From Nostoc sp. CHAB 5824 (GTDB lineage Bacteria > Cyanobacteriota > Cyanobacteriia > Cyanobacteriales > Nostocaceae), in assembly GCF_020829665.1 (NCBI RefSeq), contig NZ_JAIVFT010000017.1, positions 1 through 64,000 on the forward strand: 64,000 nucleotides of DNA. Direction: 5' to 3'. Positions 17,846 to 27,049 of this stretch are shown in pieces. The notes under the pieces are model-generated. The model worked only from the letters and a program-made list of their open reading frames with translations. It was not told the DNA's origin and searched no databases. Made by a program: the position numbers and the translations under genes. Positions within the stretch are counted from its first letter, which is position 1. Each line of letters begins with the position of its first letter.

Positions 17846-18220
17846 ATGTACTATTTTCCTCTGCAACCACCTTATTTTCTGTTACTTGTGGGCTTTCTAA
17901 CAGCATTAACATCTGGTTTGGCATTATCTGGCACTTTGAAAGTAATTGTGCAAAAATGGCCAAGCGATCGCACAGAGAATACTAAACCGCGTTCCTCATT
18001 AAAACAATTACTTGTGCCATTTATTGGTATAACCGGCGGTACTTGTCTATTTTTGTCTTCAGGCTTAGAAATATTTGGCTTTCCCTCCTCTTTGGCTTTA
18101 GGAGTTGGTCTACCAATTAGTCTGTTTACTTGTTTGTTAGTTTGGTTGCAGTTGGGAAGTATGATGACCTTTATAGAACGTGAAGGTATGAAATCTTTAG
18201 ATTTGGATTCTTTTTCTTAG
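17846..18220 (+). CDS. Small conserved membrane protein, unknown function
   Basis: The 124-residue protein has three predicted transmembrane segments (about residues 8-33, 55-75 and 82-105) and a hydrophilic loop (QKWPSDRTENTKPRSS). The start is well supported by AGGAG seven bases upstream. It lies 36 bases after the UbiB-like kinase on the same strand, so it may act at the same membrane. I do not recognise a family beyond cyanobacterial hypothetical proteins. Confidence 0.7.
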   Translation: MYYFPLQPPYFLLLVGFLTALTSGLALSGTLKVIVQKWPSDRTENTKPRSSLKQLLVPFIGITGGTCLFLSSGLEIFGFPSSLALGVGLPISLFTCLLVWLQLGSMMTFIEREGMKSLDLDSFS

Positions 18221-18485
18221 ATAGTAGAACGCCTCACCAAAATCCAAATTAACGTAAATACTCACCGCCAGCAATGATATTCTACTAAAAATGAGATCAT
18301 TAGCTAGTGGTGAATACTTTTTTTTTACTGAAATTTCATAAATCTAAGATTTAATTGCGTTAAAATTACGTATAAATACTGAAAATTAAATCAGCAGCAT
18401 CTCTGCTAAAAGGATAGCAACTAAAAATTAAAATATACTCGACTTTGTTTAGAATTTTATTTACTTATAAGGAGCGTAAAACGTT

Positions 18486-19367
18486 ATGATTCAAGACAAA
18501 AAAGAATTTTGTTTTTGTACTTTAGCATGTGGTAAGAACTATCGGGATCTTGCATTGTTATTAGCAAAAGATATAGAGGAATATTCTCCTAACAGTTCCT
18601 TTGTTATTTTAACTGATTGTCCTAACGACTTTAGCCAACAGCCTAACGTTTTAGCATTTAAGCATAGACAACAAAGTGTTAAGCTTTACCATGACAAAAG
18701 ATTCGCAATAGCCAAGGGTTTATCTCTATTTAATTCATGCATATTCATTGATGCAGATATGCGAATATTAGCACCAATCCCCCAATATCCGAAATGGATT
18801 TCAACACCAGGAATAACGGCAAGGGGTTGTGAAAATATGCCGAAAAAGTATGCTAAGGTTCTAGCTGGCAACGCTAATGCCAAACTATTGAAAGAATTTA
18901 AAGTTGCTAAAAAGGCTGCTTCAAAGTTAAATCTAGAACTAGAAAATGAACATCTTAACTTTGTTTATGAATATTTATTTGCAGTTACAAAAGACTCTGG
19001 GAAGGAAATAGAATTTCTTAAACAGTGGGAAATTTTGGCATCTTATTGTGAGTTAAATGGACTATATGACTCCGAAGGAAATGCAATAGGTTTAGCAGCT
19101 GCTAAAGCAGGTTTACCTGTTAGATGGAGTGCAATGGAGGGTATATCTTTCTTTAAGAATAGAATTGAATTCGTCAGAATCAAAAAGGGAGAATCGAAAA
19201 TGGAGGACATGGCAATATATTTTGAGCAACAAACAAAGCTAGAGTACCCCAAACGCTTCATTTGGCAGAAAACTATACTTAAAATCGATAAAATTATTAA
19301 GTATTTATATAATTTACTGCGTCTAAGAATTTTAACTTTGAAAGACTTTGATTTTTATTACCGATAA
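18486..19367 (+). CDS. Putative GT-A-fold glycosyltransferase
   Basis: This 293-residue protein starts with FCTLACGKNYRDLALLLAKDI, the usual opening strand and helix of GT8-like GT-A enzymes. It has a DxD-type metal and nucleotide-sugar motif in CIFIDADMRIL, preceded by DKRFAIAKGL. GGAG lies seven to ten bases before the ATG. The gene is AT-rich and is the only plus-strand member of the sugar-transfer island; it converges on the Npun_R2821-like genes. Donor and acceptor are unknown. The C terminus is basic and rich in Leu/Ile/Tyr (about residues 258-293), which may favour membrane contact. Confidence 0.65.
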   Translation: MIQDKKEFCFCTLACGKNYRDLALLLAKDIEEYSPNSSFVILTDCPNDFSQQPNVLAFKHRQQSVKLYHDKRFAIAKGLSLFNSCIFIDADMRILAPIPQYPKWISTPGITARGCENMPKKYAKVLAGNANAKLLKEFKVAKKAASKLNLELENEHLNFVYEYLFAVTKDSGKEIEFLKQWEILASYCELNGLYDSEGNAIGLAAAKAGLPVRWSAMEGISFFKNRIEFVRIKKGESKMEDMAIYFEQQTKLEYPKRFIWQKTILKIDKIIKYLYNLLRLRILTLKDFDFYYR

Positions 19368-19421
19368 ATGGGCAAGGGATAATCTACAAATTAAACACTA
19401 TTTAAGTCTAATTATGCTTAA

Positions 19422-20456
19422 TTAGTTAGTAATTCTATCCTTTAAATTACGATAGTTAAGCTTAATATTGTTGACTTTTTGATTTAAAAAACTTGTAGTA
19501 GTCTTTTGCAGACGCATTAGCGGATTTTGACGCTTAAAGCTTTTGGGTCTTTGTTCTGGTGACTTGAAATATCTATAATGCAAAAACACATCTCGATATG
19601 GTATATTAACATCTTCACCAGCGCAAAGTTGAGTAAAGTTTGATGAACTTATACTCATATAGTGCAGATATGTCAGCCGTCGCCCTTGGTCGTAAAGGAT
19701 ATTATCTACCACATCAAATTGAGAGCTCCAGTGGTTACCAGTTGCTTGTTCGCAGTCATGAAAAGCAAAATTATAATATGAAATACCACTTCTCAACACC
19801 ATGTAGTTAAATAAAGATTGGTCAGGTCCTAAAAAAGCCATAACATCTGCTTCACCTGCGGTTAATTTGTTTAGTAAGTCGGCTCGTATAGCTGGAGAAA
19901 AAATATTTTTCTTAGTAGCAAACCAACCTGCACAAAATATTTGAGTTTGCAAGTTTTCTGAGTTAAAAATTTGCTGCATCTGCTCTGGCGAACCATCAAA
20001 AATAAATTTTAAATCAGATTTATACTGAAAATCATTGGCTACCCAATCATAGGTATTTAATTTTTCATATACATAATCTACGGGCCCCATTAACAAGGTA
20101 TCTGCATCAAAGTAAATAAATCTATCAAAAGGGCCATCCACAGCACAAAATTTGCGGTGCATAGGTAGCTCATAGAGTTCTGGGAAGCCCCACTCTCGCC
20201 AAGTTTTTTGTGCTCTAGGGTAATTTTTCCATATCTGGGTGGCAAAGTTATCCCAATAGGCTATAGAATCATAATCTTCAAATAAGGTGACATTATCTCT
20301 AGATGCAACCTCTGCTTTTACCTTGTCTAACAGCTGATTATATGGAAGTATACAAATAGGAATTTTCCTACCAGCATTAGCTTCTATACTATTGAGCAAC
20401 GCAACTAGTTGGTCATAAACAACATCATTGGCTAGGATGTAAATACCATCAATCAT
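19422..20456 (-). CDS. Npun_R2821/R2822-like putative sugar transferase, copy 1
   Basis: The protein has 344 residues from the ATG at 20456. I choose it because AGGAG lies eight bases before it and the protein then opens like its two neighbours (MIDGIYILANDVVYDQLVALLNSI). A Met 36 bases further upstream would overlap the previous gene. The DxD-like motif is in FIYFDADTLLMGPV, followed by CAVDGPFDRF-type and FCAGWFA segments. The sequence resembles GT8-type GT-A enzymes, and I recall this group being named Npun_R2821/Npun_R2822 family in databases. Three adjacent paralogues imply duplication with change of specificity. It is the last gene of the minus-strand island. Confidence 0.7.
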   Translation of the reverse strand: MIDGIYILANDVVYDQLVALLNSIEANAGRKIPICILPYNQLLDKVKAEVASRDNVTLFEDYDSIAYWDNFATQIWKNYPRAQKTWREWGFPELYELPMHRKFCAVDGPFDRFIYFDADTLLMGPVDYVYEKLNTYDWVANDFQYKSDLKFIFDGSPEQMQQIFNSENLQTQIFCAGWFATKKNIFSPAIRADLLNKLTAGEADVMAFLGPDQSLFNYMVLRSGISYYNFAFHDCEQATGNHWSSQFDVVDNILYDQGRRLTYLHYMSISSSNFTQLCAGEDVNIPYRDVFLHYRYFKSPEQRPKSFKRQNPLMRLQKTTTSFLNQKVNNIKLNYRNLKDRITN

Positions 20457-20472
20457 TGGGATACTCCTAATA

Positions 20473-21363
20473 TTAAGTACGGGCAGTAACAAAGGGAAAT
20501 AAACGGCGAGTTAGTTTGGGGATGAAGGCGAATTTACCCTCATGGAGATAGCGATAGTGTTCCCACAATTGCCAATAAGGACTACCAGTTTTAATCCGCG
20601 TACCAGCCCAGTGTAGATATTTTAGCCGTTGTCCTCGGTCATAGAGGGCATAGTCTTGCTGTTGAAAACTTTGCGAACCCGCCCAACTACCAGGCCCTCC
20701 CCCAGGAATTTTGACAAGATTTCCGCGTTTAGAAATTAGCTTGAGCACAAGATAATTTAAAATTGGTTGGTCTGTAACTCCTTCAGAAAAATCGAAATAT
20801 TCTCTATGTGCAGCACATTCGCGCAAAGTTTCATCCATCTGTTCTTCGGTAATAACTCCTTTTCTCGAAGCCCAAAAGCCACTGTTGAAAACATCATGAA
20901 GTTGAGCATCTGAAAAAAGTTGCTGCTCTTTCACAAATGGGGAAAAGATATTTCGCAGCTTGTCATTGGCGTGATGGTAGTCACAACAGAAGAAATCGAC
21001 TTCTGAAAGTTTGTCTAAATTGTCAACGATTTTTTCAAAAACGACAATATCTGTATCAATATAAATGAATTCATCTAAAGGGCCAAACCACGCCACCAAT
21101 TTACGCATTTTGTTGGGTAAGGCGAGGAAATCTCTATCAAAAATTTCTCCGATGCGTTTGGTAAATTTCTCAACAAGTTCTAAATCTGGAAAAATTTGGA
21201 CATTGTGTAAGGTAGCAAGCTGCTCTGCTACCTTGTGATAATTTTCATTAAAAGGTATGAGATAAACGGTTACTTCTTGGTCATAGAAACGAATGCTATT
21301 GAGTAAAGCGATCGCATTATCAATAACCCGGTCATTAGCAACTATATAAATGCCTCTATTCAT
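20473..21363 (-). CDS. Npun_R2821/R2822-like putative sugar transferase, copy 2
   Basis: The protein has 296 residues and opens MNRGIYIVANDRVIDNAIALLNSI, parallel to its neighbours. The DxD-type motif is in EFIYIDTDIVVFEKI (D-T-D). It also has FNSGFWASRKG and GVTDQPILNYLV, segments that in GT8-like enzymes line the donor site. GGATAA lies before the ATG. It starts three bases after the stop of copy 3 and ends 16 bases before copy 1, so the three genes form one transcription unit. It is the most divergent of the three copies. The function as a glycosyltransferase is inferred from fold motifs. Confidence 0.7.
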   Translation of the reverse strand: MNRGIYIVANDRVIDNAIALLNSIRFYDQEVTVYLIPFNENYHKVAEQLATLHNVQIFPDLELVEKFTKRIGEIFDRDFLALPNKMRKLVAWFGPLDEFIYIDTDIVVFEKIVDNLDKLSEVDFFCCDYHHANDKLRNIFSPFVKEQQLFSDAQLHDVFNSGFWASRKGVITEEQMDETLRECAAHREYFDFSEGVTDQPILNYLVLKLISKRGNLVKIPGGGPGSWAGSQSFQQQDYALYDRGQRLKYLHWAGTRIKTGSPYWQLWEHYRYLHEGKFAFIPKLTRRLFPFVTART

Positions 21364-21366
21364 AAA

Positions 21367-22347
21367 TTATCCTTGGTTAATTAACTTAAGTTTTCGCAAA
21401 GCTCTTGTAAGTAAATTTGGTGTTGGAGCCTCATTATAACTTTTGGGAGGATTTGTAAAGACTGGACGCTTTTCTGGCTCGTGTAAATAACGATAGTAGA
21501 GAAATAAATCTCGATAGGGAAACTCAATATTTTCTCCAGCACATACTGCTTGATTGATATTAGGAGGAATACCAATGTAATGAAGGTAAGTTAGTCGATT
21601 GCCTTTGTCATACAGAATATGTTCTCGTTCCTCGAAGTGCTTAGATGTGGCAGAACATCCTGTTTTTTGATTATCTGGCAGTTGTTGAGCAAAGTTATAA
21701 ATAGAAAGATTAGATTTCATTACCATATAGTTGATCAGTGGTTGTTCGCCAGCACCGCCATACAAAATTTCTGCCTCACCATTTTGTAAATGGGATATTA
21801 GCCAATCTCTTTGTTCTGAGTTAAATATGCCCCGCTTTGCGCCGTAGAAGCCTGAACAAAATATTTCGGAATCAATGCGTTTTTGGTCGAAAAGTTCTAG
21901 TAATTTGGGAGAATTAACATTGTATATTTTACTAACGTCTTTAAATTGAAAATCGTAGACAACAAAATCATAATTATCTAACTTTTCAAACACCACCGCG
22001 AGAGAGTTCATCACCAAGGTGTCTGCATCTAAATAAATAAACTTATCGAAGGGCCCATCAAAAGCGCAAAAACGACGGTGAGCGCCATAAAGACGAAATT
22101 TGCTACGATTCAATCGTTCTGGTGCTGCTGAGAGCATAAATTGATCCCAGCGGTCGATTGATTCTTGATCATCGTAAAGAAATACATTAGGACGTTTCGC
22201 TATTTCGTCAGCAATTCGCTGTGTTTGATCGTCGAAAGGATAGATACAAACGGGAGTTTCCGGGCCCAAGATAACATCAATACTGTTGAGCAAAGCCACC
22301 AGTTGATCGAAAACATAATCATTGCCAAGGGTACAAATACCATTCAT
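21367..22347 (-). CDS. Npun_R2821/R2822-like putative sugar transferase, copy 3
   Basis: The 326-residue protein begins MNGICTLGNDYVFDQLVALLNSI. The DxD motif is in KFIYLDADTLVMNSL, followed by FCSGFYGAKRG and EQPLINYMVMKS. It is closer to copy 1 than to copy 2: both have CAxDGPFDxFIYxDADTL and YLHY.I-like C-terminal parts with RDLFLYYRYLHEPEKRP. The ATG lies three bases after the GT10-like gene's stop, with no clear ribosome-binding site of its own, so translation is probably coupled. Acceptor and sugar are unknown. Confidence 0.7.
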   Translation of the reverse strand: MNGICTLGNDYVFDQLVALLNSIDVILGPETPVCIYPFDDQTQRIADEIAKRPNVFLYDDQESIDRWDQFMLSAAPERLNRSKFRLYGAHRRFCAFDGPFDKFIYLDADTLVMNSLAVVFEKLDNYDFVVYDFQFKDVSKIYNVNSPKLLELFDQKRIDSEIFCSGFYGAKRGIFNSEQRDWLISHLQNGEAEILYGGAGEQPLINYMVMKSNLSIYNFAQQLPDNQKTGCSATSKHFEEREHILYDKGNRLTYLHYIGIPPNINQAVCAGENIEFPYRDLFLYYRYLHEPEKRPVFTNPPKSYNEAPTPNLLTRALRKLKLINQG

Positions 22348-22350
22348 AAT

Positions 22351-23310
22351 TTATGAGTGTTGATCAACAAAGTTTGATAACCAGTTAAGCAGGTTTAATT
22401 TATGCAAAATGATTTGACGTGCTTCTGCGATCGCATCTTTGGCAGCATACCAAGCATCAGGTGTAGCTGTCACTTCTTGGATGTAGGCAATGCCTTTTTC
22501 ATCTAAACTGGGCAATCGCAAAAAACTACCCGGTGGCAATAATTTATCAGCAGCCGGGCCACCATAGTAAATTGGCAGACACCAAGCAAGCAAACTATCC
22601 CAAAGTTTTTCACTCACATACCAGTTATTATCAGCATAGTTTTCAATTGCCAGATTGTAATAGTATGGTGCCATGCCATACCACTTATTACCTAGTTCTC
22701 CCGACTTTTTCGCCCATTCTGGTAAGTTACGCCCATACAAATCAAATTTCATGCCACTAGATTGTAGGGATTGCAAAAAGTCTAAACGCTGACGATGTTT
22801 AGCAGTGCGGCTAATTCCTGAAGTAATCCAACTACATGGGGCAACCTTTTGGGGAGGTGGCATTTCATTTAAATCCTGAAATGAATTTGAGTGATACCAA
22901 ATAGCAGGCATATAGTCGGGAGTGGGAGCGAAATCATCGGGGCCAGAAATGTAGCCGCAATACTTCTGAGCTTGTTGGTAATTATGATTAGTTATTTCTA
23001 CAATTTCATCTAAAGGCGGTTCTCTTAGTAAATAAATAATCCGCTCTTTACTCACACCACGTAGTAAAGAATCAACATTTACTACTGATTTTTGCTGCCG
23101 TTTGCGAAAACTATCTAACCAAGATTTTTGTGGCGATGCCTGGGGAAAATCATATTGATACATCAATAGAAAATCTGGTTTGGCTGCCAGTGCCTGCATT
23201 TGCACATTGCCCCAAACTCCAAATTGATTCGGGGTTTGTTGCCATAGCCAATCGGCTCTGGTTTCTAAACCTCGATAGCTGCTAATCATACCTACAGTTT
23301 TAATAGTCAT
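22351..23310 (-). CDS. GT10-type (fucosyltransferase-like) glycosyltransferase
   Basis: The 319-residue protein has the C-terminal signature of alpha-1,3-fucosyltransferases. FDLYGRNLP and YYNLAIENYADNNWYVSEK are followed by LWDSLLAWCLPIYYGGP, which corresponds to the nucleotide-binding motif (ENS..YVTEKL..A...G.VPVYWG) of GT10 enzymes. These usually transfer L-fucose from GDP-fucose to GlcNAc or Glc. The N-terminal half is divergent, so another deoxy-sugar is possible. There is no signal peptide. Its position between the GT4 gene and three GT-A genes, with short or no gaps, places it in an assembly line for one glycan. Confidence 0.78.
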   Translation of the reverse strand: MTIKTVGMISSYRGLETRADWLWQQTPNQFGVWGNVQMQALAAKPDFLLMYQYDFPQASPQKSWLDSFRKRQQKSVVNVDSLLRGVSKERIIYLLREPPLDEIVEITNHNYQQAQKYCGYISGPDDFAPTPDYMPAIWYHSNSFQDLNEMPPPQKVAPCSWITSGISRTAKHRQRLDFLQSLQSSGMKFDLYGRNLPEWAKKSGELGNKWYGMAPYYYNLAIENYADNNWYVSEKLWDSLLAWCLPIYYGGPAADKLLPPGSFLRLPSLDEKGIAYIQEVTATPDAWYAAKDAIAEARQIILHKLNLLNWLSNFVDQHS

Positions 23311-23352
23311 TTTAGTTATTTGTCATTTGTCATTTGTCATGAGTTATTTTAC

Positions 23353-24564
23353 TTACACAATCAGTTGAGGTAGCAGAGATTCATCAACATAACTCAAAAT
23401 TTTTGCCGCTCGATTTTCCCAAGAAAACTGCTTGACAAAATCGATACTATCTGGATAACCTTCTATCTTTCTGGGATAAGTTTCTAAAACCCACTTCAGA
23501 CTTTCGGCAAATTTTCTGGGGTTATTTGGCTCACACCAGGCAGCGATCGCTTGAGTATCTTGAAACTCAACTAATGAAGGAATTTCCGTCGAGACAATGG
23601 GAGTTCCAGAGGCGAAGTAGTCAAACAGCTTTAAGGGAGATGTGAAAGTTGCCGCTTTTCCCGAACAATGAGGGTGAGCTAAAACATCGGCTGCTTGTAG
23701 CAAAGATGCTAACTCATTATGTAAGACATAGCCTAAAAATTTAATATTATGAACCTGTTTTTCTTTTACCAATTGCTGGTAATATTCTACTTCTGTTGGC
23801 TTACCACCTGCACAGGCAAATTGCACATTAGGCATTTCATTAGCTACATCAATTAGTACATCAATACCTTTAAATTGCTGTAGCGCTCCCGCATAAACTA
23901 CCAATTTTTGGCTTTCGTCTCGCAATAATTTTTGACGCCATTCTGCCGCCTTTTCTGGTTGTCTTTGCATAAACAAGCGATTAAAACCATTGTGCAGCTT
24001 AATTACTTTTTCTGGGGGCATCCCATTTTTAATCATGCTTTCGCGGATGGTGTCTACAACGGTGACAGCAATTTGCAACAGCGGGTTTGTGACAATTTCT
24101 TGCTCAAATGACTTGTCTTCGTGATGGTGGTGTTCGTAAATTGCCGGAACGCCATTTTTGATGGCAGCTTTGACAAAATTCCAGTTGCGACTGTGGACAA
24201 GTTTAGTAGTTGGAAGTATATGAAATGGTAAATAATATTTGCTAGCAATGGTGTTAGAGTCAGTAAATTTGCTCCGAAAATAGTCGATTGGCCAAGGCAT
24301 CGGTAAAGGAGCAACTTTTAATTTGTCATGGAGATTGTAATATTTAACAAGTTCTGTTGGTGTTGCTCTCGGTTGAAAAGGACGAGCTAGATTAACTGGG
24401 TTAATCGCTTTGGCTCCTTTGTCAGGGTATACTAAAACTGTTGAGTATCCCAAGTTAGCAGCGGCATTAGCTGCATTTGTAGACTGCACTAAGTGAGCTT
24501 CTGGCTGGGGCAACTTTTCACCAATGAAAAAAATGTAGTGTTTTTTTAAAGCTGGATTTTTCAT
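23353..24564 (-). CDS. GT4-family glycosyltransferase
   Basis: The protein has 403 residues from the ATG at 24564. A TTG nine codons upstream is also in frame but would overlap the ABC gene. It is a GT-B fold enzyme: the N-terminal domain binds the acceptor (HSRNWNFVKAAIKNGVPAIYEHHHHE), and the C-terminal domain has LVVYAGALQQFKGIDVLIDVA, ADVLAHPHCSGKAA and the E-x7-E-like region SPLKLFDYFASGTPIVST. It retains the nucleotide-sugar-binding layout of Glycos_transf_1. The gene starts four bases after the end of the ABC exporter. The AT content is like that of the rest of the island. Confidence 0.85.
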   Translation of the reverse strand: MKNPALKKHYIFFIGEKLPQPEAHLVQSTNAANAAANLGYSTVLVYPDKGAKAINPVNLARPFQPRATPTELVKYYNLHDKLKVAPLPMPWPIDYFRSKFTDSNTIASKYYLPFHILPTTKLVHSRNWNFVKAAIKNGVPAIYEHHHHEDKSFEQEIVTNPLLQIAVTVVDTIRESMIKNGMPPEKVIKLHNGFNRLFMQRQPEKAAEWRQKLLRDESQKLVVYAGALQQFKGIDVLIDVANEMPNVQFACAGGKPTEVEYYQQLVKEKQVHNIKFLGYVLHNELASLLQAADVLAHPHCSGKAATFTSPLKLFDYFASGTPIVSTEIPSLVEFQDTQAIAAWCEPNNPRKFAESLKWVLETYPRKIEGYPDSIDFVKQFSWENRAAKILSYVDESLLPQLIV

Positions 24565-24568
24565 AACT

Positions 24569-26818
24569 TTAGATATTAATATTATTCTCAAATTTTTCTA
24601 AATTATCGAGCAGATATATAGCAGACTCATAACTTTCAGTAATTAATCCATTTTGTTCTTCTGTGGTGGATATCGAATTATCAGCTAGAGAGCGGAGAGA
24701 GCTAAGTATGAGGTTAAGAGAAGTCCGAAACTCAACAGAGATATGATTAAAGGTTTGATAATGATTACTGATAACATTTTGATTTTGGTCAGAAATTGAG
24801 AGAATCTGCCCCTTTATTTGTAAGTTAATAACATCTTCAAAAACATCAATGGTATTGAGAATTCTCCAAGCTGATTTATAAGAGTCTTCAATTAATTCGT
24901 GCCGTTCTTGAGAATCGTCTACCAAATCATCAAGTAATAAGCGTAGGAACCCAATCATCGAGTTCAACTGCGTCCGAATTTCGTGAGAGATGCGGAGCAA
25001 GCTTTGATTTTGTTTGGTAGAAGTTTCAGGACGTTCTGCAAATTGCATTGAGTACAAACGGGAGTAGTAACCACCTTTTTGTAACAGTCCTTCATGGGTT
25101 CCCACTTCCACCACCTGTCCTTGATCTAACACGGCTATTTGATTGGCTTTTTGGACTGTGGAAAGGCGGTGAGCAATTATAAGAGTGGTACGATCGCGAC
25201 TCAAGTCATCTAGTGCAGCTTGTACTAAACGTTCGGAAACGGTATCTAAAGCGCTAGTGGCTTCATCTAAAATCAGAATTTCGGGATTTTGGAGGAGGGC
25301 GCGGGCGATCGCTAATCTTTGCCTTTGTCCACCAGATAACATCACACCGCGATCGCCAATCAAGGTGTCAAATCCCTGAGGCAATTTGCTAATAAACTCG
25401 TAGGCATTTGCCCGCTTGGCGGCTGTAAGAATTTCATCTTCAGTAGCCTCTGATCGCCCATAGGCGATGTTATTCTGCACCGAGTCATTAAAAAGAAAGG
25501 TATCTTGACTGACGATTCCCATCCGTTTTCGCAGGGATACAAGATCGAACTCCCGCAAATCGGTGCCATCAATGGTAATGCTGCCAGCGATCGGGTCGTA
25601 AAATCTAGGTAAAAGGTCTGCCAAAGTCGATTTACCAGCACCAGAACCACCTACTAATGCTAAGGTTGTGCCACGCGGTAAATATAAATTTACATCTTTG
25701 AGTACCAACTTTTCATGACCAGGGTAAGCAAAGCAAAGAGAATTAAAGGACACTCCCTCTTCTAATTTTGCATAGGGAAGCTTACCCTTTTCCATGAACG
25801 GCTTATCGTGCAGGCTTAAAAACTCATTTGTCACATCCACACTGGCAGCAGTACTGGCAAAGTTGCTGCGAATAGTATTTAACTGCGAAATCAATGGCAG
25901 CACTCGCAGCAGCACTAATAAATATGTCAAAAGTACGGTGGATAGAGAAGAAACCTGGTCAGCAAAGAAGGTTTTGCTTAAAAGTACAATTAGTAGTAAA
26001 GCTGTAATACCCATCACCTCACTCAGAGGTGTAATCGCTTCCGAATTAACCTGAGATTGGAAATCTGCTAACTCGCGATCGCGAATTAATTTTTTAATCC
26101 GTCGATATTCTTTTTCTTCATTTCCCGTCGCTTTTACCAGCCGAATTCCGTTCAGGGTTTCTAGTACAGAGATTGAATATGCTCTAGACATTTCACTAAG
26201 CTGCTTACCAAAATTTCTAGACCGGGAAATGGCATACTGATTTATTAACGTCACCAATGACAGCAAAAGCGTAGCAGCAATTGTCAACTGCCAAGAAATT
26301 GACAGCAATAAACCAACAAAAACTAAAATTGTGATTCCCAGGATAACTATTCTGACTGTACTACCTATAGCGCTTGCAGACCGACCAATTTCTCCACCAA
26401 GACGGTTAATTAAATCACCAACTTTCGTCTTTGCATAATAATCTATATCAATTTCTAGTAATAGCCTTAACCCGGTTTCGCGCATATCTGATGTTAACTT
26501 TCGGGTTAAGGAACTCGATGCTAAGGCACTGGCATAAGTAGCTAAATTCTTTAAAATAATTGTAAATATAATTGCCCCAGCCATTACTCCTATCCGGTAA
26601 GATTCTGGAGTATTATCAAAGGGAGATATTAACCTTTTTAGGATGGGAGGAGCAGTACTTAAATCTACTTCTTGCCCCACAATTTTTAAAACCACTGGCA
26701 CAATTAAAGCTGTGCTTATCCCATTAAATAAGGCTCCAGAAAATCCTAACAGTATTGTCAGCAGAATCAAACCTGGGTAGGGTTTAGCGAATCTTAGTAG
26801 TAGTTTTCTGGTAGACAT
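24569..26818 (-). CDS. ABC exporter half-transporter fused to two tandem HisKA-like modules
   Basis: Residues 1-about 590 form a normal MsbA/McjD-type half-transporter. Six transmembrane helices are followed by an ATPase with Walker A (GGSGAGKST), the signature LSGGQRQRLAIARA, Walker B (ILILDEATSALD) and the H-loop IAHRL. Such homodimers export lipids or lipid-linked sugars. The same frame then continues 144 residues (coding 24569-25003). The first module, SLLRISHEIRTQLNSMIGFL, is a histidine-kinase H-box with His612. The second, FNHISVEFRTSLNLILSSL, has Val695 at the His position. Both have the second DHp helix (IEDSYKSAWRILNTI; ITESYESAIYLLDNL). No HATPase_c domain follows. It is the exporter of the glycan island, upstream of five glycosyltransferase genes. 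Confidence 0.9.
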   Translation of the reverse strand: MSTRKLLLRFAKPYPGLILLTILLGFSGALFNGISTALIVPVVLKIVGQEVDLSTAPPILKRLISPFDNTPESYRIGVMAGAIIFTIILKNLATYASALASSSLTRKLTSDMRETGLRLLLEIDIDYYAKTKVGDLINRLGGEIGRSASAIGSTVRIVILGITILVFVGLLLSISWQLTIAATLLLSLVTLINQYAISRSRNFGKQLSEMSRAYSISVLETLNGIRLVKATGNEEKEYRRIKKLIRDRELADFQSQVNSEAITPLSEVMGITALLLIVLLSKTFFADQVSSLSTVLLTYLLVLLRVLPLISQLNTIRSNFASTAASVDVTNEFLSLHDKPFMEKGKLPYAKLEEGVSFNSLCFAYPGHEKLVLKDVNLYLPRGTTLALVGGSGAGKSTLADLLPRFYDPIAGSITIDGTDLREFDLVSLRKRMGIVSQDTFLFNDSVQNNIAYGRSEATEDEILTAAKRANAYEFISKLPQGFDTLIGDRGVMLSGGQRQRLAIARALLQNPEILILDEATSALDTVSERLVQAALDDLSRDRTTLIIAHRLSTVQKANQIAVLDQGQVVEVGTHEGLLQKGGYYSRLYSMQFAERPETSTKQNQSLLRISHEIRTQLNSMIGFLRLLLDDLVDDSQERHELIEDSYKSAWRILNTIDVFEDVINLQIKGQILSISDQNQNVISNHYQTFNHISVEFRTSLNLILSSLRSLADNSISTTEEQNGLITESYESAIYLLDNLEKFENNINI

Positions 26819-27049
26819 TGGGTATTTTTAGACCACTTTCACTTATTAATATAATTCACAAATTACTTGCTAAATTAGCTAATCATAAAATAAATCAAAC
26901 TAAATAATCCTTATTTCTCAACTCCGTTAAAACATAGTTATACCTACAACACTAGCTTCTAGAGATTTTGCCAGATAGAATACTAGAACCGATTTGGCAC
27001 AATGAGGAAATGAAAATCTCTCTTTAAATGCCCAATGCCCAATCAAGAT

